Part shown: positions 55,324 through 64,000 of the stretch, one piece after another | How the letters are laid out: the number at the start of each line of letters is the position of its first letter | How positions within the stretch are numbered: position 1 is the first letter of the stretch | DNA from: Tissierellales bacterium | GTDB lineage: Bacteria > Bacillota > Clostridia > Tissierellales > Tissierellaceae | DNA length: 64,000 nucleotides | Assembly: GCA_014360205.1 (NCBI GenBank) | Contig: JACIXZ010000003.1 | Coordinates: 62,001-126,000 of the forward strand | Reading direction: 5' to 3' | The notes under the pieces: model-generated | What the model was told of the DNA's origin: nothing | What the model saw: only the letters and a program-made list of their open reading frames with translations | Databases searched by the model: none | Position numbers and translations under genes: made by a program

Positions 55324-55345
55324 AAAACAGGGTTTCCCCTGTTTT
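55324..55345 (-). terminator. Terminator of hpf
   Basis: AAAACAGGG and CCCTGTTTT (9 bp) enclose a GAAA tetraloop on the minus strand, followed by T residues, ten bases after the hpf stop. Confidence 0.9.
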
Positions 55346-55354
55346 ATCTTTATA

Positions 55355-55888
55355 TTATAAAATTTCTGGTTCGATAAGCCCGTAATTACCATCTTTTCTC
55401 TTGTAAACAACATTTACTGCTTCTGTATCTGCATCCATGAAAATGAAGAAATTGTGTCTTAGTAATTCCATTTGTAAAATTGCTTCGTCAGTTGTCATAG
55501 GTTTTAATACAAATCTTTTATTTTTGACTAATTTTGGCTTTTCATCATCATTTTCTTCTATTGGAGTTAAATTTTCAAATCTAATTGTTTCTCCACTTTT
55601 ATATCTCTTTTGTAGTTTAGTTTTATGTTTCCTCATTTGCGCTTCCAATACATCAACTGCTCTATCTATTGATGCATACATATCATCACTAGACTCCTCT
55701 GCTCTCAAAATTGTCCCGGGAAGGTTTATGGTAACTTCTATTATTTTTCTATTTTTTTCAGTACTAAAAGTTACGTTCCCAACGATGTCATTTTGAAAAT
55801 ACTTGTTCAATTTACTGAGCTTTTTTTCAGTTACAGATTTTAAAGCGTCTGTTACCTCCATATTCTTTCCAGTAAAATTTATTTTCAT
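55355..55888 (-). CDS. hpf: Long-form ribosome hibernation promoting factor
   Basis: This 177-residue protein binds the small ribosomal subunit and dimerises ribosomes into inactive 100S particles in stationary phase. Residues 1-100 form the S30AE/YfiA domain (MKINFTGKNMEVTDALKSVTEKKLSKL; ...DDMYASIDRAVDVLEAQMRKHK). A charged linker and the C-terminal dimerisation domain (RFVLKPMTTDEAILQMELLRHNFFIFMDADTEAVNVVYKRKDGNYGLIEP) mark the long form. ATG at 55888 follows AGGAG; the open frame upstream is not conserved. hpf normally lies next to secA-prfB in Firmicutes; here two genes intervene. Confidence 0.95.
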   Translation of the reverse strand: MKINFTGKNMEVTDALKSVTEKKLSKLNKYFQNDIVGNVTFSTEKNRKIIEVTINLPGTILRAEESSDDMYASIDRAVDVLEAQMRKHKTKLQKRYKSGETIRFENLTPIEENDDEKPKLVKNKRFVLKPMTTDEAILQMELLRHNFFIFMDADTEAVNVVYKRKDGNYGLIEPEIL

Positions 55889-55996
55889 AAACCCAGCTCC
55901 TTTCATATAAGTCATTACTTATATATTTAAATATATTATACCTAAAAAGAGCATGTGTTAAACAAAGTTTTGTGAATCTTGTAAATAATAATTGAT

Positions 55997-56102
55997 TGTG
56001 GAAAATATGTTGTTAATTTTGTTGATATATTTTTATCAGCTTGTGGATAATGTGGATTGTTTTGTGGAAAACTTATATTTCTGTTGTTTTATTTGTGGAT
56101 TA
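55997..56102 (+). other. Cluster of DnaA-box-like sites
   Basis: Five same-orientation matches to TGTGGATAA, the complement of the DnaA box TTATCCACA, occur within 106 bases: TGTGGAAAA (55997), TGTGGATAA perfect (56042), TGTGGATTG (56051), TGTGGAAAA (56063) and TGTGGATTA (56094). They lie in an AT-rich intergenic region between divergent hpf and the ArAE-type gene. dnaA and dnaN are not nearby, so this is probably a DnaA-binding control cluster and not oriC. A promoter (TTGATA at 56108, TATAAT at 56129) follows. Confidence 0.65.
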
Positions 56103-56164
56103 ATATCTTGATAATTCTAAATTAATGTTATAATATCTTTATAATATTTAAAAAGGAGTTATCT

Positions 56165-57034
56165 ATGAATACGAGAAGTTATAAAGTAGGTATGAGAACA
56201 ATTAAAACAGGTTTAGCTGTAGCTTTAGGAATGTTTGTCGCCGATAAAATGGGGCTATATTCTCCTCTTTTTGTGGGGCTTGGTGTCATAAACACAATGC
56301 AATCTAGTGTTTCTGAATCTTTTCAATCAGGAAAAAATAGAATGTTATCCACAGTTACAGGTGCGTTAGTTGCTTTAATTATGAATTATCTTTTTCCTGT
56401 TAACTATTTCTTAATGGGAATTGGTATCATTGTTTTGATACATATTTTAAACCTGTTAAATTGGAAAAAAGCAATTTCACTTGCTGCTATGGTTTTTATA
56501 GCGGTTTATATGAATACTGATGATGAAATGATTGTTTATGCTTTTAACAGAGTTCTTGATACCTCTGTAGGTATTTTGGTTGGGGTATTAGTCAATTATT
56601 TGATTTCTGCTCCTCATAGTGATTATCAGTTTGATTCATTATTTAAATCCATGAAAAATGATATTAAAAGTATAGTTTATGATATAATTACAGAAAGAAA
56701 AGAGATAGATTTAGCTAAATTTAAATCTGATCTTGATAAATTAGAATCTATTTACGAATTGTCAATAGATGAAACGAGATACAAGATTTCTGATAAAGCT
56801 AAGATTGATGATAATTTAAATAAATTAAAGAAAATGCAAATTATTTTTACTGATTTATCTTCTATAAAAGCACTAAATTCTAAAAGTTGTATAAATGAAA
56901 AAAATAAAAGCACGCTTGAGGAGATGCTAAAGATGACTCTCTTCGTTAAGTGTGACAATGAAACAAGCAATGAAGATATAATATACAATTATCATCTCTC
57001 ATCACTTTTAAAAAATTTAGCAAGTCTCAATTAA
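56165..57034 (+). CDS. Aromatic acid exporter (ArAE/FUSC) family membrane protein
   Basis: This 289-residue protein has four to six membrane segments in residues 10-150, with KTGLAVALGMFVADKMGLYSPLFVGLGVINTMQSS and the later FNRVLDTSVGILVGVLVNYLI typical of Firmicute ArAE_1 proteins. A cytosolic helical C-terminal half (about 160-289) follows. It may export aromatic acids or related compounds; the substrate is unknown. The ATG follows AAAAAGGAG. The unrecognised gene downstream starts 21 bases after its stop, suggesting one transcript. Confidence 0.82.
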   Translation: MNTRSYKVGMRTIKTGLAVALGMFVADKMGLYSPLFVGLGVINTMQSSVSESFQSGKNRMLSTVTGALVALIMNYLFPVNYFLMGIGIIVLIHILNLLNWKKAISLAAMVFIAVYMNTDDEMIVYAFNRVLDTSVGILVGVLVNYLISAPHSDYQFDSLFKSMKNDIKSIVYDIITERKEIDLAKFKSDLDKLESIYELSIDETRYKISDKAKIDDNLNKLKKMQIIFTDLSSIKALNSKSCINEKNKSTLEEMLKMTLFVKCDNETSNEDIIYNYHLSSLLKNLASLN

Positions 57035-57055
57035 ACTATTAATTTGGAGGGCAAA

Positions 57056-58732
57056 ATGAAAGAATTAAATTACGATTTTTTGATGCAGATTAATAGCGAT
57101 ATCTACTATGATTTAGATAAGTATATCGATAAAAAAAATATTAGAAAAGTTTTATTTAACAAAGTAAGTATAGAGTATCCAGTCATAACTTTGGATAAGG
57201 AAAACACAATATTTAATTTATGGTTAATATGCGATTATAAAAATGAAAAAGGCGAAACCTTGATTGATGAATATTTAAATGAAAGGCGTATAATTAACAA
57301 TCTTGAGAGAGAAATTTTAATTCAAAAGAAAAAGTCATATCCTTCATTGTATGAGATACTAAATATTGTTAATGACAAAATCGTTGCAAAAAATTTGTTT
57401 ACTACAGAAACTATTGAGATTTTAGAGCCTTCAGCAAAGCGCATTCTAAAGCAAGGAGACTGTTTTATCGCACGTATCGAAAATATATTAGGACATAATA
57501 TATTCTCAGGTCAATTGATATATACACCAAAATCTGTGATCCCTTATTTTATAAAAGAGGTATTCTATGACTATAATTATGAGTTATCAAAAGATTTCAG
57601 CCTTTCTTTTCAAGATTATGTGAAAGATAATTGCTTTAAATTCTACGATTTGTTCTATATTAATGTATATGAGCATTTCGATCCTTCTGAAGAGGATATT
57701 TCATCTATTTATGATGATATTGAAGAATTTCAAAATTATCTGTACTATAAAAAAGATCCTCTTTTAACAGATAAATACATCAATAAATTACTTGAGCTAT
57801 ATGATTATTATCTGAGTCCTGAGGATTTAAGCCTCAGAGATCTAAACAGAATTGACTTAAATGAATTGTTCTTAAATACTATCTATGATGGATTCATATC
57901 ATCAAGCGAAACATTTTCCTTATATTTAGATGTGTTGACAGAATATATTCTCTTTAAAGAAAATCAAACCAATGATTTTCACGATTCTTTAGAGCAAATC
58001 AAACAAATTAGGGAAAATAGATTCGATTTTATTAGGGAAATAAATAAAGGCGAAAGTCATTTCTATAAAGACAAATATCTTGTTTCAAAACTAAATGAAT
58101 TTGATTTAACATTTAACGATGATTTTATTAAAGATTTTGATGTATTCTTAATATATCTAATTTCAAATAATTTATCATTAACTGATAAAAAGCAGAAAAT
58201 AAAAAAATCTGATAAAATGATTTTAATAGAAAATTTGTTTAAAACATATGAATTTAACGATTTATATTCAAGCGCAGACATTATAGATATTTTTAAAGCA
58301 TTGGGTTTGTCACTTAACATTATTGAGATTAATGATAATAAACTGATTCCGAGCAATATAGTTGAAGATTATTTAATATTATCTAACGAAGAAAAAATGC
58401 AAGTCCTATTATCAGAAATATTTAAAATAGATTTTATAAGTTCCATTTTGAATATTGATATAAAAAATGCCGAAAAATCAAAAGAGCTATTGTTAAAATT
58501 GATGGCTAAGTTAATGAGAAACCCTATGCCTTTAAAGCTCATAATTGATGAGATAGCTGTACTAAAAAAAGAGCTATCAACTCTAATCTATATTTTATAT
58601 ACCATAGGTTTAGTAGATCTAAAAAATAATAATTTAACTCTAACACGATTGGGTAAGATTTGTTTTCCTTTTATAAATCAATGGAGTAGGAGGAAAATGG
58701 ATAATATATTAATTTTTACGCTAAAAAACTAA
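57056..58732 (+). CDS. Unrecognised 558-residue cytosolic protein
   Basis: I cannot assign a family. No signal peptide, membrane segment or catalytic motif is visible. It is acidic/aromatic (many Tyr, Phe, Asp) and mostly helical. Around residues 95-165, the stretch YPSLYEILNIVNDKIVAKNLF...ILKQGDCFIARIENILGHNIFSG resembles a small beta-barrel segment seen next to SEC-C domains in other proteins, but no SEC-C Cys motif is present. The last 80 residues (LKLIIDEIAVLKKELSTLIYIL YTIGLV) could be a winged helix. ATG at 57056 follows GGAGG; the TTG at 57044 overlaps that site. It lies four bases from the next frame. Confidence 0.6.
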   Translation: MKELNYDFLMQINSDIYYDLDKYIDKKNIRKVLFNKVSIEYPVITLDKENTIFNLWLICDYKNEKGETLIDEYLNERRIINNLEREILIQKKKSYPSLYEILNIVNDKIVAKNLFTTETIEILEPSAKRILKQGDCFIARIENILGHNIFSGQLIYTPKSVIPYFIKEVFYDYNYELSKDFSLSFQDYVKDNCFKFYDLFYINVYEHFDPSEEDISSIYDDIEEFQNYLYYKKDPLLTDKYINKLLELYDYYLSPEDLSLRDLNRIDLNELFLNTIYDGFISSSETFSLYLDVLTEYILFKENQTNDFHDSLEQIKQIRENRFDFIREINKGESHFYKDKYLVSKLNEFDLTFNDDFIKDFDVFLIYLISNNLSLTDKKQKIKKSDKMILIENLFKTYEFNDLYSSADIIDIFKALGLSLNIIEINDNKLIPSNIVEDYLILSNEEKMQVLLSEIFKIDFISSILNIDIKNAEKSKELLLKLMAKLMRNPMPLKLIIDEIAVLKKELSTLIYILYTIGLVDLKNNNLTLTRLGKICFPFINQWSRRKMDNILIFTLKN

Positions 58733-58748
58733 TAATATGGAGGTAACC

Positions 58749-60734
58749 ATGAAAAATCTAAAATTAGATGACTTTACAAATTTTAAGTTTATTTCTTCTG
58801 TAAATATTTCCCCAGATGCTAAAAATTGTGCTTTCGTTGTGACTAGAATAGATATTGAGGAAAACAAATACTTGTCTAATATCTATATTGCAGACGAGAA
58901 TTATAAAATAAAAAAATTGACTAGCTTTAATGAAGAAAGAAAGTTTTTATGGAAAGATAAAAAAACCATTATATTTACTTCATTAAGAGAAAAAAAAGAT
59001 AAAGAAAAGGCTGAAAATGGCTACCCAATTACCTCTTTTTACGAGATAAATATTGAAGGTGGTGAAGCAAACAAGATTTTCAGCATACCATTAAATGTAT
59101 ATTCTACTGAGATAATCGATGAAAACCATTATCTATTTACTGCTTTATATGACCAAGACTTAGGAGAATACTTTAACCTTACTGAAGAAGAAATGGATAA
59201 AAAAATCAAAGAAAAAAAAGAGAACTCTGATTATGAAATTTTAGATGAAATTCCATTCTGGTCTAATGGAGAAGGTTTCACCAATAAAAAGAGAGCTAGA
59301 CTCTATTATTATATAAAAAATGAAAATAAGTTGATTCCTATCACAGATGAGTTTACTAACGTTCATCAAGTTCATTTATCTAAAGAAAAAGATAAAGCTC
59401 TTTTTATAACATCTTCATTTATAGATAAAATGAATTTATATAGCGATATCTATATTCTAGATCTAAATACCCTAGGTATAGAAAAAATTTCCCCATATAG
59501 TGAATTTAACTATGCTTTTGCTTGTTTTATTAAAGATAAAATTGTTTTCTTTGGTTCTGACATGAAAAAGCATGGTATTAATCAAAATCCTGATATATTT
59601 TTGATGGAAGATAATGGGATTAATTGCAAGCTTCTTCTGCACCTAGATGAAGGAATAGGAAACTCTGTTGGGTCTGACTGTAGATATGGGAGCTCTAGAT
59701 ATTTTAAAGTTGATGGAGATCTATTATATTTTATTTCAACAAGTGGTTATAATTCCTTTATAAACAAATTAGATTTAGATGGAAAACTAGAAAAAATAAC
59801 TGAACCAAATGGTTCAATTGACGATTTCGACGTGGTAGAAAATAAAGTTTTCTTTTCTGGATTAAGAGATATAAACTTACAAGAACTCTATGTTTTAGAT
59901 AGTTGTGAAAAAACTGTTACAGATTTCAACAGCTGGGTATGCGAAGAAAGATTACTTTCTAAACCAATATATATAAATGTTAAGAATGATGATGTTTCAT
60001 TAGATGGTTTTGTAATAAAACCAATAGGATTTGATGATACAAAATCATATCCAGCAATCCTTGATATTCATGGTGGTCCTAAAACTTGCTATGGCAGTGT
60101 TTACTACCACGAGATGCAAGTTTGGGCTAATCAAGGTTATTTTGTGTTTTTCTTAAACCCAAGAGGCAGTGATGGATATGGTGATGATTTTGCAGATATT
60201 AGAGGAAAATATGGGAGTATTGATTTTGATGACATAATGACTTTTACAGATAAAATATTAGAATTGTATCCTAATATTGATAGGGAAAGAATTGGAGTTA
60301 CTGGCGGCTCTTATGGAGGATATATGACTAACTGGATTATTGGTCATACAAATAGATTTAAAGTGGCTGCTTCTCAGAGAAGTATATCTAATTGGATATC
60401 TTTTTTTGGAACTTCAGATATTGGATACTACTTTGTTCAAGATCAAGTTGGTACAAATCCATGGAATCGTCATGAAAAGCTATGGGATAATTCTCCTTTG
60501 AAATATGCTAATAATGTAGTTACTCCTACTTTATTCATACATTCAGATGAGGATTATAGGTGTTGGATTGATCAAGGATATCAGATGTTCACATCATTAA
60601 AGTATCACGGAGTTGAGTCAAAAATTGTGATTTTCAAGGGAGAAAACCACGAACTTTCAAGGTCTGGAAAACCCAAACATAGAATAAAGAGATTGGAAGA
60701 AATCACAAATTGGTTTAACAAGTATTTAAAGTAG
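58749..60734 (+). CDS. S9-family prolyl oligopeptidase-type serine peptidase
   Basis: This 661-residue protein has an N-terminal seven-bladed propeller region (NVSPDAKNCAFVVTRID..., to about 390) and an alpha/beta-hydrolase domain with nucleophile Ser in GVTGGSYGGYMTNW (about 514-527), Asp in HSDEDYRCW and His in KGENHELSRSGKPKHR. It belongs to the acylaminoacyl-/dipeptidyl-peptidase branch. There is no signal peptide, so it is likely cytosolic peptide turnover. ATG at 58749 after GGAGG is preferred over 58737, which overlaps that site. Confidence 0.92.
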   Translation: MKNLKLDDFTNFKFISSVNISPDAKNCAFVVTRIDIEENKYLSNIYIADENYKIKKLTSFNEERKFLWKDKKTIIFTSLREKKDKEKAENGYPITSFYEINIEGGEANKIFSIPLNVYSTEIIDENHYLFTALYDQDLGEYFNLTEEEMDKKIKEKKENSDYEILDEIPFWSNGEGFTNKKRARLYYYIKNENKLIPITDEFTNVHQVHLSKEKDKALFITSSFIDKMNLYSDIYILDLNTLGIEKISPYSEFNYAFACFIKDKIVFFGSDMKKHGINQNPDIFLMEDNGINCKLLLHLDEGIGNSVGSDCRYGSSRYFKVDGDLLYFISTSGYNSFINKLDLDGKLEKITEPNGSIDDFDVVENKVFFSGLRDINLQELYVLDSCEKTVTDFNSWVCEERLLSKPIYINVKNDDVSLDGFVIKPIGFDDTKSYPAILDIHGGPKTCYGSVYYHEMQVWANQGYFVFFLNPRGSDGYGDDFADIRGKYGSIDFDDIMTFTDKILELYPNIDRERIGVTGGSYGGYMTNWIIGHTNRFKVAASQRSISNWISFFGTSDIGYYFVQDQVGTNPWNRHEKLWDNSPLKYANNVVTPTLFIHSDEDYRCWIDQGYQMFTSLKYHGVESKIVIFKGENHELSRSGKPKHRIKRLEEITNWFNKYLK

Positions 60735-60747
60735 AGTTGGTGTAAAT

Positions 60748-61656
60748 TTGAAAAAAATAATAGATCAGCTTTTACAACATAAGGCTATAATAGTCATTGA
60801 CCATTTTATATTTAAATTACGTAATGATTATATTTTTGGTTATGCAGCACAAATGGCTTATTATCTAGTACTTTCAATTTTTCCGTTTTTAATAGTTTTA
60901 CTAAATATAATTAGCCTTACCCCTCTTGTAAGGGGTGAAATCCCATTGGAATTCCTTGAATTTTTGCCTCAAGAAGTTACGAACATAATTGAGGGTTTTA
61001 TAAGTGATATAACAACATATAGCAGCCAAGGTTTGCTTTCTATAGCTGCTGTTGCAGGACTTTGGACTGCATCTGGTGGAATGATGGTAACAATGAGAAC
61101 TATTAATGCTGCATATGGTTTTAAAGAAAAAAGGTCATATGTAAAGCGTAAATTGTTGTCATTGCTATTTACTTTTGCGTTAATAATACTTTTAGTGATG
61201 GTATTTTTTACTCTTGTAATAGGGGAGCTAATAGGTAAGTGGGTATTCACACTACTAGACAGTGAAGTATTTTTCATTAATTTATGGCACTACCTTCGTT
61301 TCATAATACCAATCTTATACATGGTGATAATATTTGCTTTAATATATAAATATACGCCAAGTACAAAAAAAGAAGAAAAAATTAAATTAAGATATACATT
61401 GTTTGGTTCTTTATTCTCAACTTTAGGCTGGATAATTGCATCAATAATGTTTTCCTATTATGTAAATAATTTTGCAAATTATGCTGTTACTTATGGCAGC
61501 TTAGGTGGAGTAATTATTTTTTTAGTTTGGCTTTATATAATTAGTATGGTGATAATATTAGGTGGAGAGATAAATGCTATTTATCTTTATTATAAAAAAA
61601 ATGATTTAGTTTTTAGAGAAGATAATAGTTTTTTGTACGACTTTATTAAAGATTAA
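60748..61656 (+). CDS. YihY/BrkB family membrane protein
   Basis: This 302-residue protein has six hydrophobic segments and the family blocks AAQMAYYLVLSIFPFLIVLLNI (about 30-52), LWTASGGMMVTMRTINAAYG and GSLGGVIIFLVWLYIISMVIILGGEINAI near the C-terminus. Once annotated as ribonuclease BN, these are membrane proteins of uncertain transport or envelope function. The start is TTG at 60748 after GAGTTGGTG, 13 bases after the peptidase gene. It abuts the convergent comF-like gene with no terminator between. Confidence 0.88.
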   Translation: MKKIIDQLLQHKAIIVIDHFIFKLRNDYIFGYAAQMAYYLVLSIFPFLIVLLNIISLTPLVRGEIPLEFLEFLPQEVTNIIEGFISDITTYSSQGLLSIAAVAGLWTASGGMMVTMRTINAAYGFKEKRSYVKRKLLSLLFTFALIILLVMVFFTLVIGELIGKWVFTLLDSEVFFINLWHYLRFIIPILYMVIIFALIYKYTPSTKKEEKIKLRYTLFGSLFSTLGWIIASIMFSYYVNNFANYAVTYGSLGGVIIFLVWLYIISMVIILGGEINAIYLYYKKNDLVFREDNSFLYDFIKD

Positions 61657-62301
61657 TCAAATTTTGGGTGTAGATAAACATATGCTAATTATTTTATCTG
61701 CACCATTTTCTTTTAACTCTTTACTACAGTATTCAAGAGTCATACCTGTAGTGATAATATCATCTATTAACAATATTTTTTTGTTATATATCATATCATT
61801 GTTTTTAACAAAAAAAGAGGATTTTAAATTTAATCTCCTTTCGAAAACATTAAGTTTGTTTTGCTCTTTTGTCCATTTTCTCTTTATGAGTACATTATTA
61901 GATATAGGCTTATTATTTAATTTAGCTATTTCCTTTGCCAATAAATATGATTGATTATATCCTCTGATGGCCTCTTTCCTTCTGTGCAGTGGTACAGGCA
62001 AAATTATATCGTAATCAAATATTTCTTGAATTTCTATTGTCTTAATCATATATAATGCAAAAGTTTTATATAAATAGCTAGAATTGTTGAACTTAAATTG
62101 ATGAATAAAATTTTTTATAAATCTATTGTAGTAAATTGATACATAAACTTTGTCTATATTTTCTATATCAGCTTTGATTGGTTGGTGCAATTCTTCTATT
62201 CTATCTCTACATTCTTTGCAAAGACCTAATTCTAAGTCATCATCATAATCTTTACAGAAACTGCAAATGTTTTTTGTTGGAAATAATAACTCATCAATCA
62301 A
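61657..62301 (-). CDS. comF: ComF-family phosphoribosyltransferase-like protein
   Basis: This 214-residue protein has an N-terminal four-Cys zinc module (NICSFCKDYDDDLELGLCKEC, about 11-31) and a phosphoribosyltransferase fold with YDIILPVPLHRRKEAIRGYNQ and the PRPP loop KILLIDDIITTGMTL. ComF proteins take part in DNA uptake or single-strand DNA processing in competent bacteria. The start overlaps the end of the upstream RecD2-type helicase gene by eight bases, so DNA-processing genes are coupled. Confidence 0.9.
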   Translation of the reverse strand: MIDELLFPTKNICSFCKDYDDDLELGLCKECRDRIEELHQPIKADIENIDKVYVSIYYNRFIKNFIHQFKFNNSSYLYKTFALYMIKTIEIQEIFDYDIILPVPLHRRKEAIRGYNQSYLLAKEIAKLNNKPISNNVLIKRKWTKEQNKLNVFERRLNLKSSFFVKNNDMIYNKKILLIDDIITTGMTLEYCSKELKENGADKIISICLSTPKI

Positions 62302-64000
62302 AATTTATTCCTTCTTTCCGAATATACATATCATACTGCTTTATCTTCATATCTAGTGCTGAATATCTCTTCTCTATCTGATTGTTTCTTACCATTTCAT
62401 AAATATATTTTTTGTCTCCAACTAATATAACTAAATCCTTTGCTCGTGTTACACCTGTGTAAATTAAATTTCTAGTTAAAAGCATTTTGGGTCCAGAAGT
62501 TACAGGTATGATTACTGCTCTAAATTCACTGCCTTGGGATTTATGAATTGTTATAGCATAGGATAATGTCAATTGATCTAAGTCTTTATAATCATATTCT
62601 ACTTCTTTTTCTTGATCGAACAAGACCTTAATCTTATTTTCTTCATCAGAAATCTCTGTAATAATTCCAATGTCCCCATTGTAAATGCCTTCTCCTTTTT
62701 CTATCTCACCTTGCTTTGATATACTCCATTCAATTTGATAATTGTTTTTAATTTGCATCACTTTATCTCCAACTCTAAAAGAAAAACTTCCCAAGCTTTT
62801 TTGAGGTTTAAGTTTGTTTTCAGGATTTAAAACTGCTTGAAGTTTTTGATTTAAAGAAATTACTCCTAAATCCCCTTTTTTCATAGGAGATAAGACTTGT
62901 ATATCGTTGATTGGATCAAACCCATAATATTTAGGTAATCTATTGACTACTAGCTCTTTTATTTCCTCAAGAGCTTCTTTTGGATTTTGTTTATAAATAA
63001 AAAAGAAATCTTTATCTTTTTCATTTAAAATAGGCATTAATCCATTGTTAATCCTATGAGCATTTACTATTATCATGCTTTTTTCTTCTTGTCTAAAAAT
63101 TTCATCCAATCTAACCACTTTTATAACATTTGAATTAATGATATCTCTAAGTATATTCCCAGCCCCTACAGAAGGTAGTTGGTCAACATCGCCCACTAAT
63201 ATCAATCTCGAACCTGGTTTTATTGCATTTATTAGATTGTTCATCATAGAAATATCTATCATAGATGCTTCATCCACTATAATGATATCACTTTCAATTG
63301 GGTTTTCTTCATCTCTTAAAAAATTAAATTCATCACCTCCATAAGAAATCTCTAATAATCTATGCAAAGTTTTTGCTTCATATCCTGTATATTCCTTAAT
63401 TCTCTTTGCTGCTCTACCAGTAGGCGCTGCTAATACAAAAGTTTTACCTTCTTTTTTGAATATTTCAATTATAGCCTTGATAATAGTTGTTTTCCCAGTA
63501 CCAGGCCCTCCAGTCAATATCAAAACTCCATTATTTATCGAACTAACTATGGCTTCTCTTTGTTTATTGGCAAATTTAATATTTGATTTTTCTTGAATTT
63601 CGTTGATTTCCTTTTGTATGTCTATGTTAATATCATCTAATTTATAATTACTTAATTCTATTATTTTTCTAGCAATATTGTTTTCAAAAATATTATATAG
63701 ATAATGATAAATTATGTCTTTATCGTCTATTTTAGATTTGACAAAAACATCTGAAATCAAAAGACTTTTGATTTCATCGACAATTTTATCTTTTGAAACT
63801 GTCAACAATTTTTGTGCTTCATCAATCAATAGTTTTTCTGGTAAAAAAGTGTGACCTTGCCCTATTGCTTCATTCATAATATATTTAAGCCCTGCCTTAA
63901 TTCTATGTGGTGAATTTTTGTCAACACCAACTTTGTTCGCTATATCGTCAGATATCTTAAATCCTATCCCCCTTATATCTTCTGTCAATCTATATGGATT
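62294..64000 (-). CDS. recD2: RecD2-type SF1B DNA helicase, N-terminally cut by window edge
   Basis: At least 568 residues are visible, and the frame is open to position 64000, so the real start is outside. It begins with NPYRLTEDIRGIGFKISDDIA, the family's pre-helicase helix-hairpin-helix region. ATPase motifs follow: Walker A LTGGPGTGKTTI, DEASMID, LVGDVDQLPSVGAGNILRD, FRQEEKSMI and TIHKSQGSEFRAVIIPV, with a C-terminal SH3-like/2B region. It is a 5'-3' helicase thought to act in recombination and replication-fork repair in bacteria lacking RecBC. The TTG at 63988 is internal and not a start. It is coupled to comF. Confidence 0.93.
   Translation of the reverse strand, partial: NPYRLTEDIRGIGFKISDDIANKVGVDKNSPHRIKAGLKYIMNEAIGQGHTFLPEKLLIDEAQKLLTVSKDKIVDEIKSLLISDVFVKSKIDDKDIIYHYLYNIFENNIARKIIELSNYKLDDINIDIQKEINEIQEKSNIKFANKQREAIVSSINNGVLILTGGPGTGKTTIIKAIIEIFKKEGKTFVLAAPTGRAAKRIKEYTGYEAKTLHRLLEISYGGDEFNFLRDEENPIESDIIIVDEASMIDISMMNNLINAIKPGSRLILVGDVDQLPSVGAGNILRDIINSNVIKVVRLDEIFRQEEKSMIIVNAHRINNGLMPILNEKDKDFFFIYKQNPKEALEEIKELVVNRLPKYYGFDPINDIQVLSPMKKGDLGVISLNQKLQAVLNPENKLKPQKSLGSFSFRVGDKVMQIKNNYQIEWSISKQGEIEKGEGIYNGDIGIITEISDEENKIKVLFDQEKEVEYDYKDLDQLTLSYAITIHKSQGSEFRAVIIPVTSGPKMLLTRNLIYTGVTRAKDLVILVGDKKYIYEMVRNNQIEKRYSALDMKIKQYDMYIRKEGINFD

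Noticed and set aside
55997-56134. DnaA-box cluster as the chromosomal origin oriC
   Set aside because: dnaA, dnaN, rpmH or gyrase genes are absent, and the flanking genes (hpf, secA, prfB) are not origin neighbours.

Overview
The window is AT-rich, compactly coded DNA from a Gram-positive anaerobe of the Firmicutes, most like the Clostridia/Tissierellia. The inference rests on these features: SLH-anchored surface proteins and no outer-membrane genes; long-form HPF, SecA and RF2 near each other; TTG/GTG starts with strong GGAGG sites; ECF-type vitamin uptake; cobalamin and cyclic-di-GMP riboswitches; and a probable selenoprotein. I see no insertion sequence, prophage, CRISPR array or rRNA. 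One tRNA (Thr, anticodon CGT) is present.

Positions 1-9,033 (minus strand) hold a maltodextrin locus. malQ-malP start behind one LacI-family-like operator. malE, a small membrane gene, malF, malG and a malK-type ATPase (cut by the window edge) start behind a second one. MalF carries a roughly 270-residue charged extension. Next come a baeRF-like eRF1-fold protein and, on the plus strand, an unannotated MerT-like gene whose active-site Cys-Cys pair reads Cys-TGA. A SECIS-like hairpin follows the TGA and a CsoR-type operator precedes the gene, so I call it a selenoprotein.

Positions 10.8-26.2 kb are housekeeping and accessory genes. They are xpt, an L-cysteine desulfidase-like enzyme, ogt, a membrane J-domain protein, a CBS-pair protein, a nicotinamidase, a ferritin-like protein, YitT, truA, an AI-2E family permease, mnmA, a C_GCAxxG_C_C protein and a TDT transporter. 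A decaying patch (21.4-22.65 kb) has two secreted-protein remnants. It is followed by an SLH protein and a B12-riboswitch operon: cobalamin adenosyltransferase, DUF4430 protein and ECF S-component.

Positions 26.4-33.4 kb contain psuK-psuG (pseudouridine breakdown) and a four-gene pyruvate-type dehydrogenase complex behind a near-perfect Fur-family box. Positions 33.4-41.8 kb contain a PAS-GGDEF-EAL protein, a chemoreceptor and the moxR-DUF58-transglutaminase cluster. Positions 41.9-48.4 kb contain an enoate-reductase-like flavoenzyme, an Mrp ATPase, tRNA-Thr, tex and prfB with its programmed +1 frameshift.

Positions 48.4-56.2 kb contain secA, a large SLH/MBG/InlB-repeat surface protein controlled by a c-di-GMP-I riboswitch, a stand-alone PAS-like protein, hpf, and a cluster of five DnaA-box-like sites. 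Positions 56.2-64 kb contain an ArAE-family membrane protein, an unrecognised 558-residue protein, an S9 peptidase, a YihY/BrkB protein, a ComF-like phosphoribosyltransferase and a RecD2-type helicase running off the right edge.
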